From Sclerotinia nivalis (lineage: Eukaryota; Ascomycota; Leotiomycetes; Helotiales; Sclerotiniaceae): DNA of 64,000 nucleotides. The DNA lies in contig JAPEIS010000010.1 in NCBI GenBank assembly GCA_029531795.1, forward strand, positions 1,860,001 to 1,924,000, read 5' to 3'. Shown here piece by piece: positions 11,954 through 25,543 of the stretch. How positions within the stretch are numbered: position 1 is the first letter of the stretch; each line of letters opens with the position of its first letter. The position numbers and the translations under genes were made by a program. Under the pieces are notes generated by a model. The model was not told the DNA's origin. It worked only from the letters and a program-made list of their open reading frames with translations, and searched no databases.

Positions 11954-14900
11954 CCTGAGAAGATACCAGCGAACGACTTGTAGGAATCTTGTTAATTATG
12001 TCGAAAGAGGATCGCAGTTGAGCTTGAACTTCAAAACGTTTGGTCGCTGCTATATTTGGAAAAAAGTGTTAGCGTCTGAGATTTGACACGAGAATTTAGA
12101 TCACTTCTTCTCTTCACTTTCAAAAGGGAGTGAAATGTGGAGTAAGCTGTGGATGAGGGCGCCAACAAGACAATCTGCTTTTGGAGAGGCAAATGGTTTA
12201 CGAAAGATCGGTAGCTCAGAAATGGGTGTGCGAGAGATTGAAAATTTGCGTAAGATTACTCACTTACTGTCGAGGAAAGGTTGCTGGTATGAATGTAATA
12301 ATACGTCTCGAATCGATGCTCAAATATTGAAGATCGACTCGAAAGGTTAAGTACGGATCTGGAAATTTGGCTTATCAGCTAAGTCTTTGTACTCAGAAGA
12401 TTAAGACTTGCTCAAAGTGTTAAAGGTTGGTTATGAAGTTATTAAAAAGCAAAATTGGTAGAAAAAGAAGAAATTTGGTGATGGGTGGAATGGAGTTCTT
12501 TTTGGAAGAATGAGAGACAACAGGAACTCTTTTGTAGCTCGTTAGTGTGTAGGCATCCAGTCTGTCCGCCTTCCAAGAGTGAATATGAGGAAAAGAGAGC
12601 TGAGGTTGCAGGAAGGAAAGAAGGTGAATATCAACTGGAACCCCTCTCTGAAATGAATTTTGAAGTAATCATAAGAGATGTTGCACCTTCTTAAACGAGC
12701 ATTCATGCGATCCTTAATTCTCGCCCAATGTCACCGCTTTCTTTGTTTGTTCATCATCTGCTACGTACCTAGCATTGATTCATGCGCCACGCCAGCAGGA
12801 ACTTACATGAAATCTAACTACAAGCTATGTTTTGATGCCAGAATTCTTTATTCTGTAGCGCCATGTTTCGTATGCGCTCTATCATATCCAACGTTCTTTT
12901 GCTGCTGCCTTTTCCCCTTCGGATGTTTGCAGAGCTTGCATGGATCTTACGTATTTTGCTTTTGACTCCCGCGAGCGATATGATGACTACCGGCTTACCT
13001 GAACCGTGGGTCAGGTTTGAATGTATTCATGACTTTTCAATAACAGAATAATAGGCCGATACTGACATTTAGATGTGCACTAAATGGAGACTGGGTGTGG
13101 AAACACTCCAGGTACAGCTCAGATACAAAATAGCAGGAAGAATTACACGTTTCCAATAATGATATCATAAAGAGAATATGGTTCTGATGGGGTTTCTACC
13201 TAGAAGCACCTTTTCGCCGATGGATAACATCATATTTGAAGGTCTGCAAGTCACTTGATTGCCAGACATCGCTACCAGCAGTTCATCCTGAGCTCCCGTG
13301 GTGCGTATTGGCAGGCGACACCCATGGCTGAAGAGAAGACTTCTTACCGCATCAGACCTTCCCATTCAAATGTTGACTTCCCATCGAGACATGCCCAGCC
13401 ATTTGTTCATAGTAGGGAAGTTCTTGAGTAAGTCATTGGAATTGATCTTACAATAGGGGTAATGCCCTTGTTTGACCTACACTATTAATCCTCCGCGAGT
13501 GCAGAGACGGATGTTGAGAAGCTCAAAATACTCGGCTGGTTCTAGTGCTGACTGGTTGTTCATCTGGCACAAAATCTCATTTATGAAACCACAATATTTC
13601 AATTTGAATAAGGCCGAGTGAGATCGATAAAAAGGTCAGCTTTCATTGAATACCGAAACTTTTGGTCAATGGTCCAACAGAGGAGAAGCGGTGCGGAAAT
13701 ATCAATATCTCCCCAGACTTTTCATCCTCTATCACACCGCTTCAAGCGCGCATATGCAAAGAACCGTTAGACTTGCCCTATCCTTCCAGCCTCGAATCAG
13801 ACCCGATAGTGTGGATTATGGACAGGGTGAAACGTGTCAATCAGGATCTTCAACGGAAGAAGAAGAGACTAAATTATTACCAGGTATGCGACGATATAGA
13901 AGTTAATATGGCTTCAACATATGCTTTTTTGTTTGTTTTTTCTTATAGAGGGTCACATCATGACATGATTCTTTTTTACCTCTGATCAAGTTAAAAAAAA
14001 AAGTCTGGACGCCACAATCAATCATGCAAGACAAACTGCAGGGCTTTGATTCGAGCATGATGACAGGGGCATTATTCAGGGTCCGATTCGACCAATATGA
14101 CGATTAATAAACTCTACAGCTTTCACACATTAAAACCTGAACTTCCCGACTCCCAACCTCCTCAGCCAAAAAGCGCGCCGGCCCATCGATAGCTTTTGGA
14201 ACCGTCGACAGCGGAAGCCGGAAGAGCTAAAATGGCAAACTCAGAAGACCACGTTTAGTGGGTAATGGTACCCGAACCATACCCATAGGAACTGGCAAGG
14301 ATAAAGTACGCTAAATGTAAAACCAAGACAAAATGGACTGTCAACGGTCAACGCCTGAAGAAGGAAAAGCGTCGAAAATTTATGAAATGATGAAGGGAAG
14401 AAAGGGGCGCGCGGGGGTGTTGGGACGGATATATGGAAGGCTTCAGATGAATGATACCTACCTACTAGTAGGTTACTGTAAGAATCTTACATGAAGTGAA
14501 GAAGTGCAGCAGCAAACCAAAATAAACATAATCTTGTCCCATGAATCCATGGTATGCGCAGTCAGCTTCCGTCATATCATTTGGGGAGGGAGCAAAATAT
14601 TTCCAGGCTGGATGCTTGCGTAAATCGGGTTACTGTAATGCACTGCACAACCTTGGGAACACAAAACACTACTAGATCATCCTGTCTTTCATTAGATTGA
14701 TTTCTTTTTGGCAAGGCCATAGCGGTATGAAAGTTCTGATTCTCTGAATCTTATCCACTAAATTATACAACGAGGCTACACTCGGATAAGTGTTGCATTG
14801 ATGGGACGATACCGGATTCATGTAGGCATGGGATTACATCGAACTTTATACACATTTTGGGCAGAATCGGACGACGAAACACGAAGAGTCCGTATAATAA

Positions 14901-17900
14901 ATTGTGAGATATATATTAGTGGATTGGAGTAACAATAGAATCTATGACTGTACGCAATGTTCACCAATGGGGCAGGTATTAACATCAAATCTTCCGACTT
15001 TCTTTCCCAGATTCCCACCGTTCTCCGAGGTCTAACGACATTTCCCCTATTAGAAAAATTCTATTCTCGATCAAACACTTATCAAGTCTGTGGTCACTCT
15101 TGACATGTGCTCGAATGCCGCTGTAGAATCATTATCAATGTATCCTTGACCTGTCACAGCCTCAAAGCTATGCTCATTCTCTTTTTTTTTCGTGAGTATA
15201 TTTCTAGAATATCAAACGCAGAACGGCAGTTCTCGAAGCGTGGCATGACATGGAATGATAGTAAGAGGCGCTGGTGATAAAAATAATGATTCGTTTTGGG
15301 GCCGGACATTGAGAACACTACCATTAAATCAAAGGGACAGGTTAAAGATGCTGGGTACCCTAAATTGGCACTGTACCATTTATGGTAAGTAACACGAGGT
15401 TACGGGCAGCAAAGAAGAGTTTGATATGGATGAAGAAAGAAAGAAATAAACATTCTGTCATGAAGAGTAAGCTACATAACTCGAGTCAAGTACATACGAT
15501 ACCTGGGTAGCTGTCTGGCACGATTGAGTAAACTATCGCTACCAAATCAATAAAAGATCAATGGATGCACTTTCCCTTTCGCCTGTACATATTAATTACC
15601 CGCCGTATCTTGAATGGAGCTCAGAATCTCAGATATAGGATTAGCCAGTACGAAATCAACCTAAGTAACAAGGGTAGGTAATCCGTATGCATTGACAGAT
15701 TCGAAATTTGGGGAAATATGATAGTAGAATCAATCAAATCAATCAAATCAATCAATCAATCAATAAACTTTGATGACATGGTGATAGTTTGGTTTTGGTT
15801 GATCTTACGACGAACTGGTCTTGTGATGTGAGATGAACTGGGTTTTATTTTGAATGGCTTCAAAATGGCTGGACATTTTACTACAAAGAGTCTAAGACGG
15901 ATTAACTGACACTGAGGCATTTGAGCTAGAGTTTCTATGGTTAATGTTGGTTGGCTTGAAAGGTGAAAGGAAGGTAAGATCACTTTTCATATCGGAATTC
16001 ACCTTTGACACACCCAACCACTAAGCCACCCTTGAAAGCTTCAGAACTTTCACCATTCATCACCGCTCATCACAATTCACCAATTCACACTTCACACTTC
16101 ACACACTTCACACTTCACTTTTCCACTACTGCGCCGCGCAGAGTCACATCCACAACTTTTCTTCTCCGTGTCACCCTCCAAGCCCCAAATTTCATCGCGA
16201 CCTTACATTTATTTTCAAACTGTACTGTCGTTACCATTACCAAGAGAAAATCTCCTCCTTCTTGTACACATTTATAATCATTGTTACTGAATTGTTCATC
16301 AGGAGAGAATAGTTCAGCACAACTGGGGGTGTATTTCTTCCCTTTTTATCTTCTTATGCATATCTATCTACCCATAATATCTGCTGGCTCCAACAGAAAA
16401 AAAAACCACACACAAAACTCTAAACACAGAACAATTGAGTCCAATCCAAATCAATCAGTTCAATCCACTCTTTTGATTCATGACCCTTTTTTACTTTCCT
16501 TAATATAACCTCATTGATTGGAAAGGGCCCCGCCTTTAAAGTGAAAGCCGTCAATGTTCCGTATTCAAAGTTACATGACATTTACTCGTTATTACTCTAT
16601 TAACTTAGCCAACTTCCCCGGGCCACCCAAGTCCCAAGGGCAATTGAATTATTCGCGTCCCATCGAATCAGCATAATCACAATCTTTACTCGGTCGCTGT
16701 GTTGGCATCACAAGAGGCAATCGAACCTTTTTAGCCGATACTTTCCAGGGATCCAAAAACCAGCAAAGCACTGGCATTTTTTCAATCTTTCCTATTGATT
16801 TACGAGATTTACAGTGCTCTTATTCAGCTAAACAGCGTGTTGTTCGAGACAAGTCCCACAACCTCGCATATAATTCGCGGTATCAGTTCCCACACACACG
16901 CATACCGGTACCTCAAATAAACATCAACCAGCATAATCGAGCTTCAAGGAATCAAGCACAGCACCGCATCGCGCAGGAAAAAAGAAGAGAAAATCCTAAA
17001 CTTTCGCTAGGTACCTACCTACTTCGAACCACCCACTCGTTACCATTTGTAACACAAAATTTATTCATACACCACCCTTCCATTTCTTAGCTCTTCTTCC
17101 TTCCAAACTCCTTCCAAGTTCCAAAGTCCTTATTAATTATGCTGGTGCACATCATACCAATAATGCCTACCATCTAATATCCATTCGAGACTCACCCATT
17201 TCTGGCAATCATATACCCCTGGAGAAACTACTTAAAAGTTCGATGTCAAAGTGGATCTTAGCGAAATTGGTTATTACCATCATCCCCGAGCTGTTCATGC
17301 CCCAAAGATTGTCTTCTGGAAGGATTTGCGGAACTTAATAAAACCCAAACTAGAGAAAGCGAGAGAGACCTTGAGAACTTTCCACGGTTCAAGGCCTGGT
17401 AGTTTCGACAATTCAAAGTTCATGCAACCCATGCCAGTGCTTTCCTTTTAACTGACTCTCATGCGCTTGCTATATCCACCAATTCCACCCACGACAAGCA
17501 AGCCATCGACTCCCCCACGCCGCACATCAAGAAACTACAAAGGGCCCTTGATCTATTACAGCTTCTCCTATCATTAAAATACTAAACCAAAAACGTCACG
17601 AGTTGTCCCGTCTATTCTACTTGATCGTCGAAAGCCTTCTTGCTCTAGCGGGTCAAGACCCACACTACCGATTCCTGGTAACGGCTTCTTTACTACCCTT
17701 GGACCCTTTCTCAGACATCCCATTACATCTCTCTCTACCTGATCATTCTCTTGATCTTTCAATTCGCTGCTTTCACTCATTTGCAATCTCGCGGAGGACA
17801 TCCAAAACATATCATTATCACCTCGATCGTTACCTACCTCAATCGACATTCACGTACATGAATGCTCTGGTTAACATAAGGAAGCTCTCGTAGAGCTATA

Positions 17901-17915
17901 TACGCGGCACCATTG
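11954..17915. other. 6-kb gene-free region between the divergent Stc1-domain and IME2-like genes
   Basis: This separates two divergently transcribed genes, so it carries both promoters. I see no coding chain with credible splice sites or family motifs. Frames around 12678-13050 and 13646-13985 stay short and match nothing I know. Simple ATCA repeats occur near 15730-15765, and CACTT repeats near 16083-16120. Pyrimidine-rich DNA at about 17000-17900 is probably the long leader of the IME2-like gene. Non-coding transcripts cannot be judged from sequence. Confidence 0.55.
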
Positions 17916-18004
17916 GTAAGTGAAATCTCCTGATATTCACTGTCCTTGACATGCAATCTTTGGATGTGTCGAAGGAGATTGCTAACACAGCCAATTTCAT
18001 TCAG
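17916..18004 (+). other. Predicted 5' UTR intron of the IME2-like gene
   Basis: A GTAAGT donor at 17916, a GCTAACAC branch-site match at 17981-17988 and a TTTCATTCAG acceptor ending at 18004 define an 89-bp intron, 91 bp before the kinase ATG. The quality of all three signals equals that of the coding introns in the window. Its position makes it untranslated. If real, the transcript starts upstream of 17916. Confidence 0.6.
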
Positions 18005-18095
18005 TATTCACTGTCGGTCATTTAACACGAATATTTATTACTTAAACTCATATATACATTACCACAATTCAAACATCGCACCTCGATCTACAAAC

Positions 18096-20535
18096 ATGAC
18101 AGTCGCCTACGATTTGACCCACCGAGGGACTTCGGCCCCTCAAGCTTCAGCAGGACAAGCTTTGGAAGACAGGTTCGAAGTGTTGAAAGATATTGGAGAT
18201 GGTAGCTTTGGTAGTGTTGTTCTAGCACGAGTACGTGGGGCGGGAGCCAGCGTAGCTCGACGTGGAACAATTGTAAGTTTAAGCAAGGTTGGTTGAGGAA
18301 TTGCTTAAGCTGACGGAACAATTATAGATTGCTATCAAGACGATGAAGAAGACCTTCGAATCATTCCAACCATGTCTAGAACTACGAGAAGTTGTCTTCT
18401 TGAAGACGTTACCGCCTCACCCACACCTTGTACCTGCATTGGATATATTCCTCGACCCTTTCACCAAAAAGTTGCATATTGCTATGGAGTACATGGATGG
18501 CAACTTATATCAATTGATGAAGGCTCGTGATCACAAGTGCCTGGATGTTTCTAGTGTCAAGAGTATCCTCTTCCAAATTATGCAAGGACTTGAGCATATT
18601 CACGCTCATCATTTCTTCCATCGCGATATCAAACCAGAGAATATTCTCGTTTCCACATCAGCACAGGATGCAGGAAACTCTTTCCGACGATACTCTGCCA
18701 TGGTTACCCCTCCTTCCACACCGCCAGCTTACACCGTCAAGATTGCCGATTTCGGTCTTGCACGAGAAACTCATTCGAAGTTACCTTATACAACCTACGT
18801 ATCGACGAGATGGTACAGAGCACCAGAAGTGTTACTGAGAGCAGGCGAGTATTCGGCTCCAGTGGATATTTGGGCGATTGGTGCTATGGCAGTGGAAATT
18901 GCAACTCTGAAGCCTTTATTCCCTGGAGGAAACGAAGTCGATCAGGTTTGGAGAGTGTGTGAAATTATGGGTAGCCCAGGGAACTGGTACAACAAGTCAG
19001 GCGAGAGAGTTGGTGGAGGTGATTGGAGAGAGGGCACGAGACTGGCTGGCAAACTTGGATTTTCATTCCCAAAAATGGCGCCACATGCCATGGACACAAT
19101 TCTTCAAACTCCTCAGTGGCCAGCATCATTGGCAAAATTCGTCACGTGGTGCTTAATGTGGGATCCTAAGAGTCGACCAACATCAACTCAGGCGATGGCT
19201 CACGAATTTTTCACTGATGCTGTGGATCCATTAAGGCCAAAGTCTTCATCGAGGATACTCGGTCGCAAACAGTCCGACCTAAGTTACCGTAGCTCAAAAG
19301 AATTCCCCGAAGCAACACCAACCTCCACAACAAAACCCTCCTGGTTCAGAAAATCCTTGATCGGCAGGAATGATACTTCTAACACCGCGTCTGTTCAACC
19401 AAAGGAAAAGGAGAACTTGGTAACGAAGCCTTCACCGGTACTTGCACCTACAATTAGTGAGATTCCTGTAGCTAAGACACGTCAGCCTGCTGCTAAGCGG
19501 TCAACGTGGGCCAGCGGGGCTCCTAACGCGGCGCCGATGCCGATTTTGCCGACAGTTAAACCCATTTCACCAATCTCTGATACTGCAACAGCACAAGCAA
19601 GCAGCAGAACACCATCATCCAATGATCTCTATTCTGGACAAAATGATAAGGGTTCGAAGAAAATCGGTCGTCAACTATCAGTGGCCTCAAGCACGAATCA
19701 TTATGCGGAAATTCATCGACAACAAGCAGAAATGGCATTGAGTGGAAATTCCGGATTGGTATCTCCTCCAAGTGGCCAAAAAGAAAGCTTTTTCTCTCAC
19801 CTAAGAAAACGTGCGAGAAGGTTCTCTGGTCGACAATCTCAAACTCCCATGTCACCAAAATCAATGGATCTTGAATCACAGGCTGGATGTGGACCTTGGT
19901 CGAGCAATCGATCATCTATGGTATTGGATGTTAATCAACCTTCTAGCCCTGCTGCGCAAAAAGTCGATTCCTCCGAGGCATTAGACAAGGCGCTGCGCAA
20001 CGTCCAGCAAAACTTGGATTCCCCACAAAGTACAAATTCCCCGCCTATACCACCGACTCATCAAATTCACCCAAGCAGCGTTCTGAAGAGACATCACTCG
20101 GTGCCTCATCAACAAGCACCGCGCTCAACTGCTGATATTCCAAGATCTGTTGCACCTATACCTACTAGGAATAGGAGGAGCCAATTACCAGGCGTTCAAC
20201 AATATGAGACTCCTGATGAGGAGGACGAATTGCTTGACGAAGCCCAAATTTCCACGAAGACGACGATGATGAAGCGCGGGAATTCAGTCCAAACCGATCA
20301 TCGAAAACCGTTAAGACAATCACATAGTAATACTGGTTTAAATCCATACCCCACACCTTCTCCGTCCGCTAATGGTAATCCGGTACTTTTTGGTCAAGGG
20401 TTAAACAATGCTTCACCAACTCCAAAACCTCATGGACCTAGCAAGCAATCTTCAACACCACCATACGACTATGAAGAAAATGAATGGGCAGCATCTGCCG
20501 CCGCTAGTATCTTCGCAGCACAAAATCGATTTTAG
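18096..20535 (+). CDS. ime2: IME2/RCK-family CMGC protein kinase
   Basis: Two exons, join(18096..18272, 18328..20535), encode 794 aa; the single intron is 55 bp. The kinase domain spans about residues 27-352. It has a glycine loop GDGSFG (34-39), the ATP-anchoring lysine in IAIK (K63), HRD at 157-159 followed by IKPEN, DFG at 200-202, and a T-x-Y activation motif (T214-T-Y216) before STRWYRAPE. Placement in the Ime2/MAK/ICK branch rests on the MEYMDGNLYQLMK hinge, the ARETHSKLPYTTYVSTRWYRAPE loop and the EIMGSPGNWYN segment. Family knowledge: yeast Ime2 drives meiotic entry, and filamentous-fungus homologues (Neurospora IME-2, Aspergillus ImeB) act in sexual development, light response and non-self or starvation signalling. 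Residues 353-794 are a long Ser/Pro/Gln-rich disordered tail with many S/T-P sites. The ATG at 18096 has A at -3 and is the first in-frame Met. Upstream lies a long leader with a likely intron. Confidence 0.93.
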
Positions 20536-21396
20536 ACGATCCTCTATCGTCAATTTGTAAAATACTTGGAGGAAAAGTTTCGGGGCATTTACATTGCATG
20601 GTGTTTGGGTAATAGGGAGGGTTCAGTTTTGTTCAAACGTTCTTTGTGACATCAGTTTACTACCAGTACCGCTGGGTCTAGCGAGTTCATCTGCGGCGTT
20701 TTAATGTTGATATCGAAACCTTCTTTTGATTTTTATTTTCCAGCTTCATACCCCTGAGCATAGTAGCGCCTATAGAAGCGCTTCTTGGTGTTCATCATTT
20801 TTCTCGTCTTCTAAATACCCTTTTATAGACTGCACTAAATTTTGTTTTCCGAAGAAGATTCAATGGAAAAAACTGCTTCACAGCACTCAAACAATATCTC
20901 ATTTGTCATTAAATTTTTCATATGGATGTGGCCTGTAGCAAATTCACTTGAATGCCAGGACCGAATTATATACACCGTTTTTTTCTTATTTTCAGGGTCA
21001 CTTGCGAATTTTAGGCGAGCCACGTGGCGACCGTTAATTGGGGGAGGTGAATCTGTTTATCAGCAGCGGCCTCACAATTACTGTCCAACTCACATGTTTC
21101 GAAGACTAGCTTCAACAAAAAAATATGGGTATGGGAAAGGGATCTGGGTATTGCCGCTTTGGCGGGACGGGCAGAGGAAGGGTTTAAGGGTATGCATATT
21201 TGTGGTGGGGTTGTACATCTACTTAATTATTATTTTTCCTTGTTCTCCTCTTATTTCCTTTGTCGTACATAACTGGTCGGGACTATCCTGGGAACTGTAA
21301 GGCTTTCCTGCAGGAAGGATTTTCTGGGGAACATCCCCGTTCCTGAATATGAGGTGGGGAGGTCCTTGGAGGATCGGCTGGGTCTAGAGATGCTTT

Positions 21397-21416
21397 CATG
21401 CATGCATGCATGCATG
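21397..21416. repeat. (CATG)5 palindromic microsatellite
   Basis: Five perfect CATG units. Each unit is self-complementary, so the whole tract can fold on itself. Confidence 0.9.
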
Positions 21417-22106
21417 GAGGACTTGGAAGGACATCATTCGCTGTCATGCTGTTGACTAGCGAGGTTGGTTTCGATGAAACTGCTGGCCGGTATGTCATTG
21501 TCATTGTCATTGAAGGGAAGAAGTCGTATGGGAGAAGCTTCATTGGCTGGTGTGTTGGGAGGTGATGGATGTGAGTGGATGGATTTCCTGGATCTTTAGG
21601 GAAGTGGGAATTGTATTTAGATGGCGACGAGGCGATTGTTGAGGATCAATGGAAGATTGATAGATAGATGGATGGAGGAAGGAAGGAAATATGGGCTAGG
21701 CTAATCTGTCTAGTGATTATTAAATATAGCGTGATGACGCTCTGTTTTTTCTTCTGAGTCTTTTCGTCTGGTCTGCTGGTGTTGTATTTCGGCTGTGAAT
21801 TCGTGAATTTGTGATGTCGTGGTGTGATTATATTAGGTTTGTGTGGATTATGTCTCTTGATTGATTAACTAATTGATTCATCGAATTATCAGATTCAGGA
21901 ATAATATAAATAACATAAATAGCATGATCTTCAAAGTGGACCGGATTGATAAATGGTTATTATAGATAGCGTGATATAATATAGCATGGTCTGATATGAT
22001 ATAATATGGTCTGATATAATAATCCAACATGGATAGATAGGATAGAATATTACCCCTCTGGATCATAGATGCATGGTATTGAGGTATTTGTTTTTGTGTG
22101 GAGGTG

Positions 22107-22139
22107 GATTGCATGGATTGCATGGATTGCATGGATTGG
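22107..22139. repeat. 9-bp tandem repeat (gattgcatg)n
   Basis: Three to four near-perfect copies of gattgcatg, preceded by a diverged copy. Confidence 0.85.
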
Positions 22140-24273
22140 CTTTGTTTTGCTATGATGGATCAGATGTGATGGTGGGATAGAGGAGGAGAGGATGGGTGAA
22201 GGTGGTGGGAGGTGGTGGTGGGAGGGGATAAAGAGGGTGGATTAGCTGGAGATTGTTTGTAGTGTTGATTTATAGGTTCGGGATGGGGATAGGGATGGGA
22301 GATGGGAGATGGGGATGAGGATGAGGATGAGTATGGATGGGGGATGTACCCCTCGAATTGAATATACTTTACTTTCATACCCTTCAGAATCTAATCTACA
22401 ATAACTAGATTCTATAGTATAAAATATATCTCAAAATATATAGATTCTGACTCTTTAAATATAGAATCTAGATTTCAATATAATATCTTCAAATATCAAA
22501 ATTTGAAACAGGGATTAGGCTTTGGTACGTGACATGGGTGGGTATGTGTCGGTGGATGGATGGAGGGATAAAGGGATGGGGGGGAGAAGAATTTGCCGTG
22601 ATTTGTAAGATTTGGAGGAAGTTGTTTGGAGGGAAGGGGGATGGATTGGAAATGCTTGAGGTGGTTTTTGTTGATCGTTGGTTTGGGTTTGGGTTTGGGT
22701 TGGTGGGAGGTTGGTGGCTGGTTCATTTGGCTGGTTGGTTGGTGGCGTCTAAACTTGTTCTTGCGGGATTTTTTTCATTATGATCTTCTCTCTTCTTTTC
22801 CTCTTTCTCTCTACTTTCTTACGGGTCAGGCAGGAACTTGCAATTGTTTGTTTATCTATCTCTCTCTCTCTCGAGAATAATATCAAGTCTAGACCTCAAA
22901 CTATAAACTATCGTATCCGCCGTATCTAACTGTGGCTGGTAGCGTGGTACTGGTAATTAGCGTGGTTTTCGCTTCTGCTACCACTCATATTCAATTACTC
23001 GAGTTAGCTATCAATGGGTAAGTTTAATTTTAACTTTCAGTATCGTTTAATAGGTTTAATATTATATTGAAGAGGTAAAACTTTTAGGTTCAGATTTCGG
23101 AAAGTTAGTGTGCATTGACTCCCTGAGTAGTGAGTAGTGAGTGCAATTAAGGTCTGCATTTAAGGTGTAGTCAGGTACTACGGAAGTAGTCAGGCACGAC
23201 GCATTCATAGGTACATAAATACCCTGAATCCTGATGAAGCCTAAGGTGCTAATCTATCGTCTATTTGAAAGTCGGGGGTGGAAGTGGAAATGATGTTCGA
23301 TGCTTGAATTTGGCGTGATGGCATGGAACGGATCATTTGAATTTAACCTTACGAACAAACTGTTGGTTCTGGAATCGATTGGTTAAAAGTTTAGGAGGTC
23401 TCGAAGTCGAGAAATAGAGTAGGAGAGATATGGATGGAATACTCCGTATGATAATCTTTTACTCTTTTACTCGAGTGAAAGTTTCCTCGGATGAATACAC
23501 TCATGTTTTGATATGATAGTAGGTATACATAGATATGCATCAATAGCAGTCGGGAAGTTCGAGATGATCAGAAGTAGATCATATGGATAATATGCTAAAT
23601 TTTAGGTCCAAATCCGGGATAGACTATTTTTTGGTTCTATTTCCTTCTAAAGTTATTTGTACTATATATCTGTAAGACTAAAATATGTATATCATCCTCT
23701 TCATATAGGTAATTATGAGTGGAAGGATACTATAGGTTTTCCTCTCGATCAAATCGGTGAGCATGTAAAAGCATCAAACATCTGATACAGACTTACTTTC
23801 CAAAAGGTCTAACAGTTGAGATGAAAAAAAAAACAATATTCTATCTGTACGGGAACATTGTAAGGAGGTTCTTGTCTAATCTAAAAGCTATTGTATCTCC
23901 TTGAAATCCATGGATTGGCTGATGAAGAACTGAGTGAAAATAGACAAGCAGGCTCCATGAACAAATATAAAATACTCATTTCAACGTCCTCTCTCTTGCT
24001 TGAGCATTTCAAATGTCTTTATTTGAGAACTCGAGAGGATCTCGCTTGTTTGTTCGTGGCACCTATCAAAACAGAAACTCATCCCGTCGTCACCCTCCAT
24101 ACCACCTATCAAAACACCACCCCTCCAAAAACTGAATTGAGCACCGCTTTATCAGCGCACAACGTCTTTCCCGCCCAATCCATTTCCCCTCCACTCCAAA
24201 CACTCGCCTCGCCGGCGTCATTTGCTCCTGCTCCACCGTTCCTTGTGAAAAGAAAATGCAAAAATAAATTTCA

Positions 24274-24392
24274 CATACAACAGTAGGGATTCGCTGGTGG
24301 TCACCCACCCAACTACTAATCTACCGATCTGAGGCTTGTGTATGGCAGAGCGGACGGGATGCCCAATTCTCTATGTTCCAATCTAACATCAG
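24274..24392 (-). rRNA. 5S rRNA gene or 5S pseudogene
   Basis: Read on the minus strand, about 91 bases ending at 24274 follow the fungal 5S pattern. They run from GGGCATCCCGTCCGCTC through AAGCC and the highly conserved core TTAGTAGTTGGGTGGGTGACC to the 3' end CCAGCGAATCCC...TTGTATG. A TTTTT run about a dozen bases downstream suits a Pol III terminator. Family knowledge: 5S genes are dispersed singly in filamentous ascomycetes and carry an internal promoter, which falls in the conserved part. The first 20-30 bases do not look canonical: the expected 5' strand of helix I (pairing with the 3' TTGTATG) is not there, and the interval to CCCGTCC is about 7 nt short. I therefore lean towards a 5'-damaged copy. 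The 5' boundary given is simply a normal 5S length. Confidence 0.8.
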
Positions 24393-25543
24393 CCGAAAGT
24401 TCGATTTCTGATTTGGGTATTTCTTATTACTGTACAGTCCAATGAAATTATTCCCGAATACGAATAATAGTAATCCTGTATATACCAACAATATAATTAC
24501 GAAATACTGATTTGTGTATTTTGTATTTTAAGGGCCCAATATATTCTCGGAATACGAGTTTCGGAAGACTATCCTTCGATAACTATTTCGTTTCAAATAC
24601 TCTATTGCCTTATCCCTTATATGGATATCATCTGAGCTTATCAGTATAGTATATATCAGATAGTTCAAATATACATCCAGAAAGAAAATACAATATCCCC
24701 ACAATCCAATCGATTTACCTTTGAAAATATCTCTCATTTAGTCCTCATGAATCTTTAAGTAATATTTATCTCAATCTTTTATTTTTCGATATATTATATA
24801 TATACAAACCTCTTTCCTTTCTTTTCGAATTAACATTTCTTCAAGATATCTTCAAACCTCAAATACAGAAATGTACAGCCAATAAACTATACCCAAGCCA
24901 AGACTCGAGAACAAACACTGGAAGATGTTCAACATTTCGCAAAAGTTGTAATCCCGATATCGAAGAACTATACAAGGTTGAAGTATTGTTGAAGGGAGTA
25001 AATTGTTTATACTTTTCTGAAAGTAATTATACTAATAAGCTTAGATTTTATATCTATAGTATAAATCCTGAAAGTTGTTTATAATCAAAGAAGGTTATAT
25101 CTTCGAAAGGAAAATTGAAGCATTTCATAGAATGGTTTTATAATACCTCAATTGGTGTATTGAATATATATATAATAATACAAAGTATGAAAAATTTATA
25201 AAAGGCGTTTCGTGTAATGTATCGAAGAAAAACAGGAAACAAAATTCTTGATGAAATAAACAACGAAATTCTAACGGTAAGATTCTGGTATATTTGCTCC
25301 TCTATATCTATTGATTTATTTAGTTCATCGATACAGATTTAGCCTTCCGAAACTCAGAATCCCTAACAGCTAGACGAGAAAAGTTCTTAGCAGATATACT
25401 AGATGTTGAATTACTTCTAAGCTTTCTTTGGTCGTACGACGATTATATCTTCAAACATCTACGATACCGATTTCAACTCAGTTTCCTACTTTTGTTGCTC
25501 ATCTATACAAAGACAAGACCTGGAATATTTATTAAATCATTAG
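24393..25543. other. AT-rich DNA between the 5S copy and gypsy A
   Basis: AT-rich, with stops in all frames over long stretches. It resembles RIP-degraded transposon sequence, but I recognise no domain and no terminal repeat. Confidence 0.5.

Larger units (their letters stand above)
20536..24273. other. Transition zone downstream of the IME2-like gene
   Basis: This begins with the 3' UTR of the kinase gene and contains several simple repeats: CATG (21397-21416), GATTGCATG (about 22107-22139), TTTGGG units (about 22683-22703) and a CT run (about 22858-22870). I see no gene. From about 23,000 the base composition drifts towards AT, marking the edge of the transposon block. Confidence 0.55.

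Noticed and set aside
13646..13985. Overlapping + strand frames of 86 and 107 codons
   Set aside because: No domain, no partner exons, no conserved motif. Their overlap in two frames suggests chance.
17251..17451. Frame upstream of the IME2-like kinase as a separate small protein
   Set aside because: It lacks an ATG start (begins at GTG) and lies in the probable leader region; more likely untranslated.
22680..22705. TTTGGG-type repeats as a possible internal telomere tract
   Set aside because: Only three to four units, and not the TTAGGG repeat expected of filamentous ascomycete telomeres; ordinary microsatellite.
24841..25540. A possible decayed gene in the AT-rich DNA left of gypsy A
   Set aside because: Frames are short and no motif is readable; composition alone does not support a gene.
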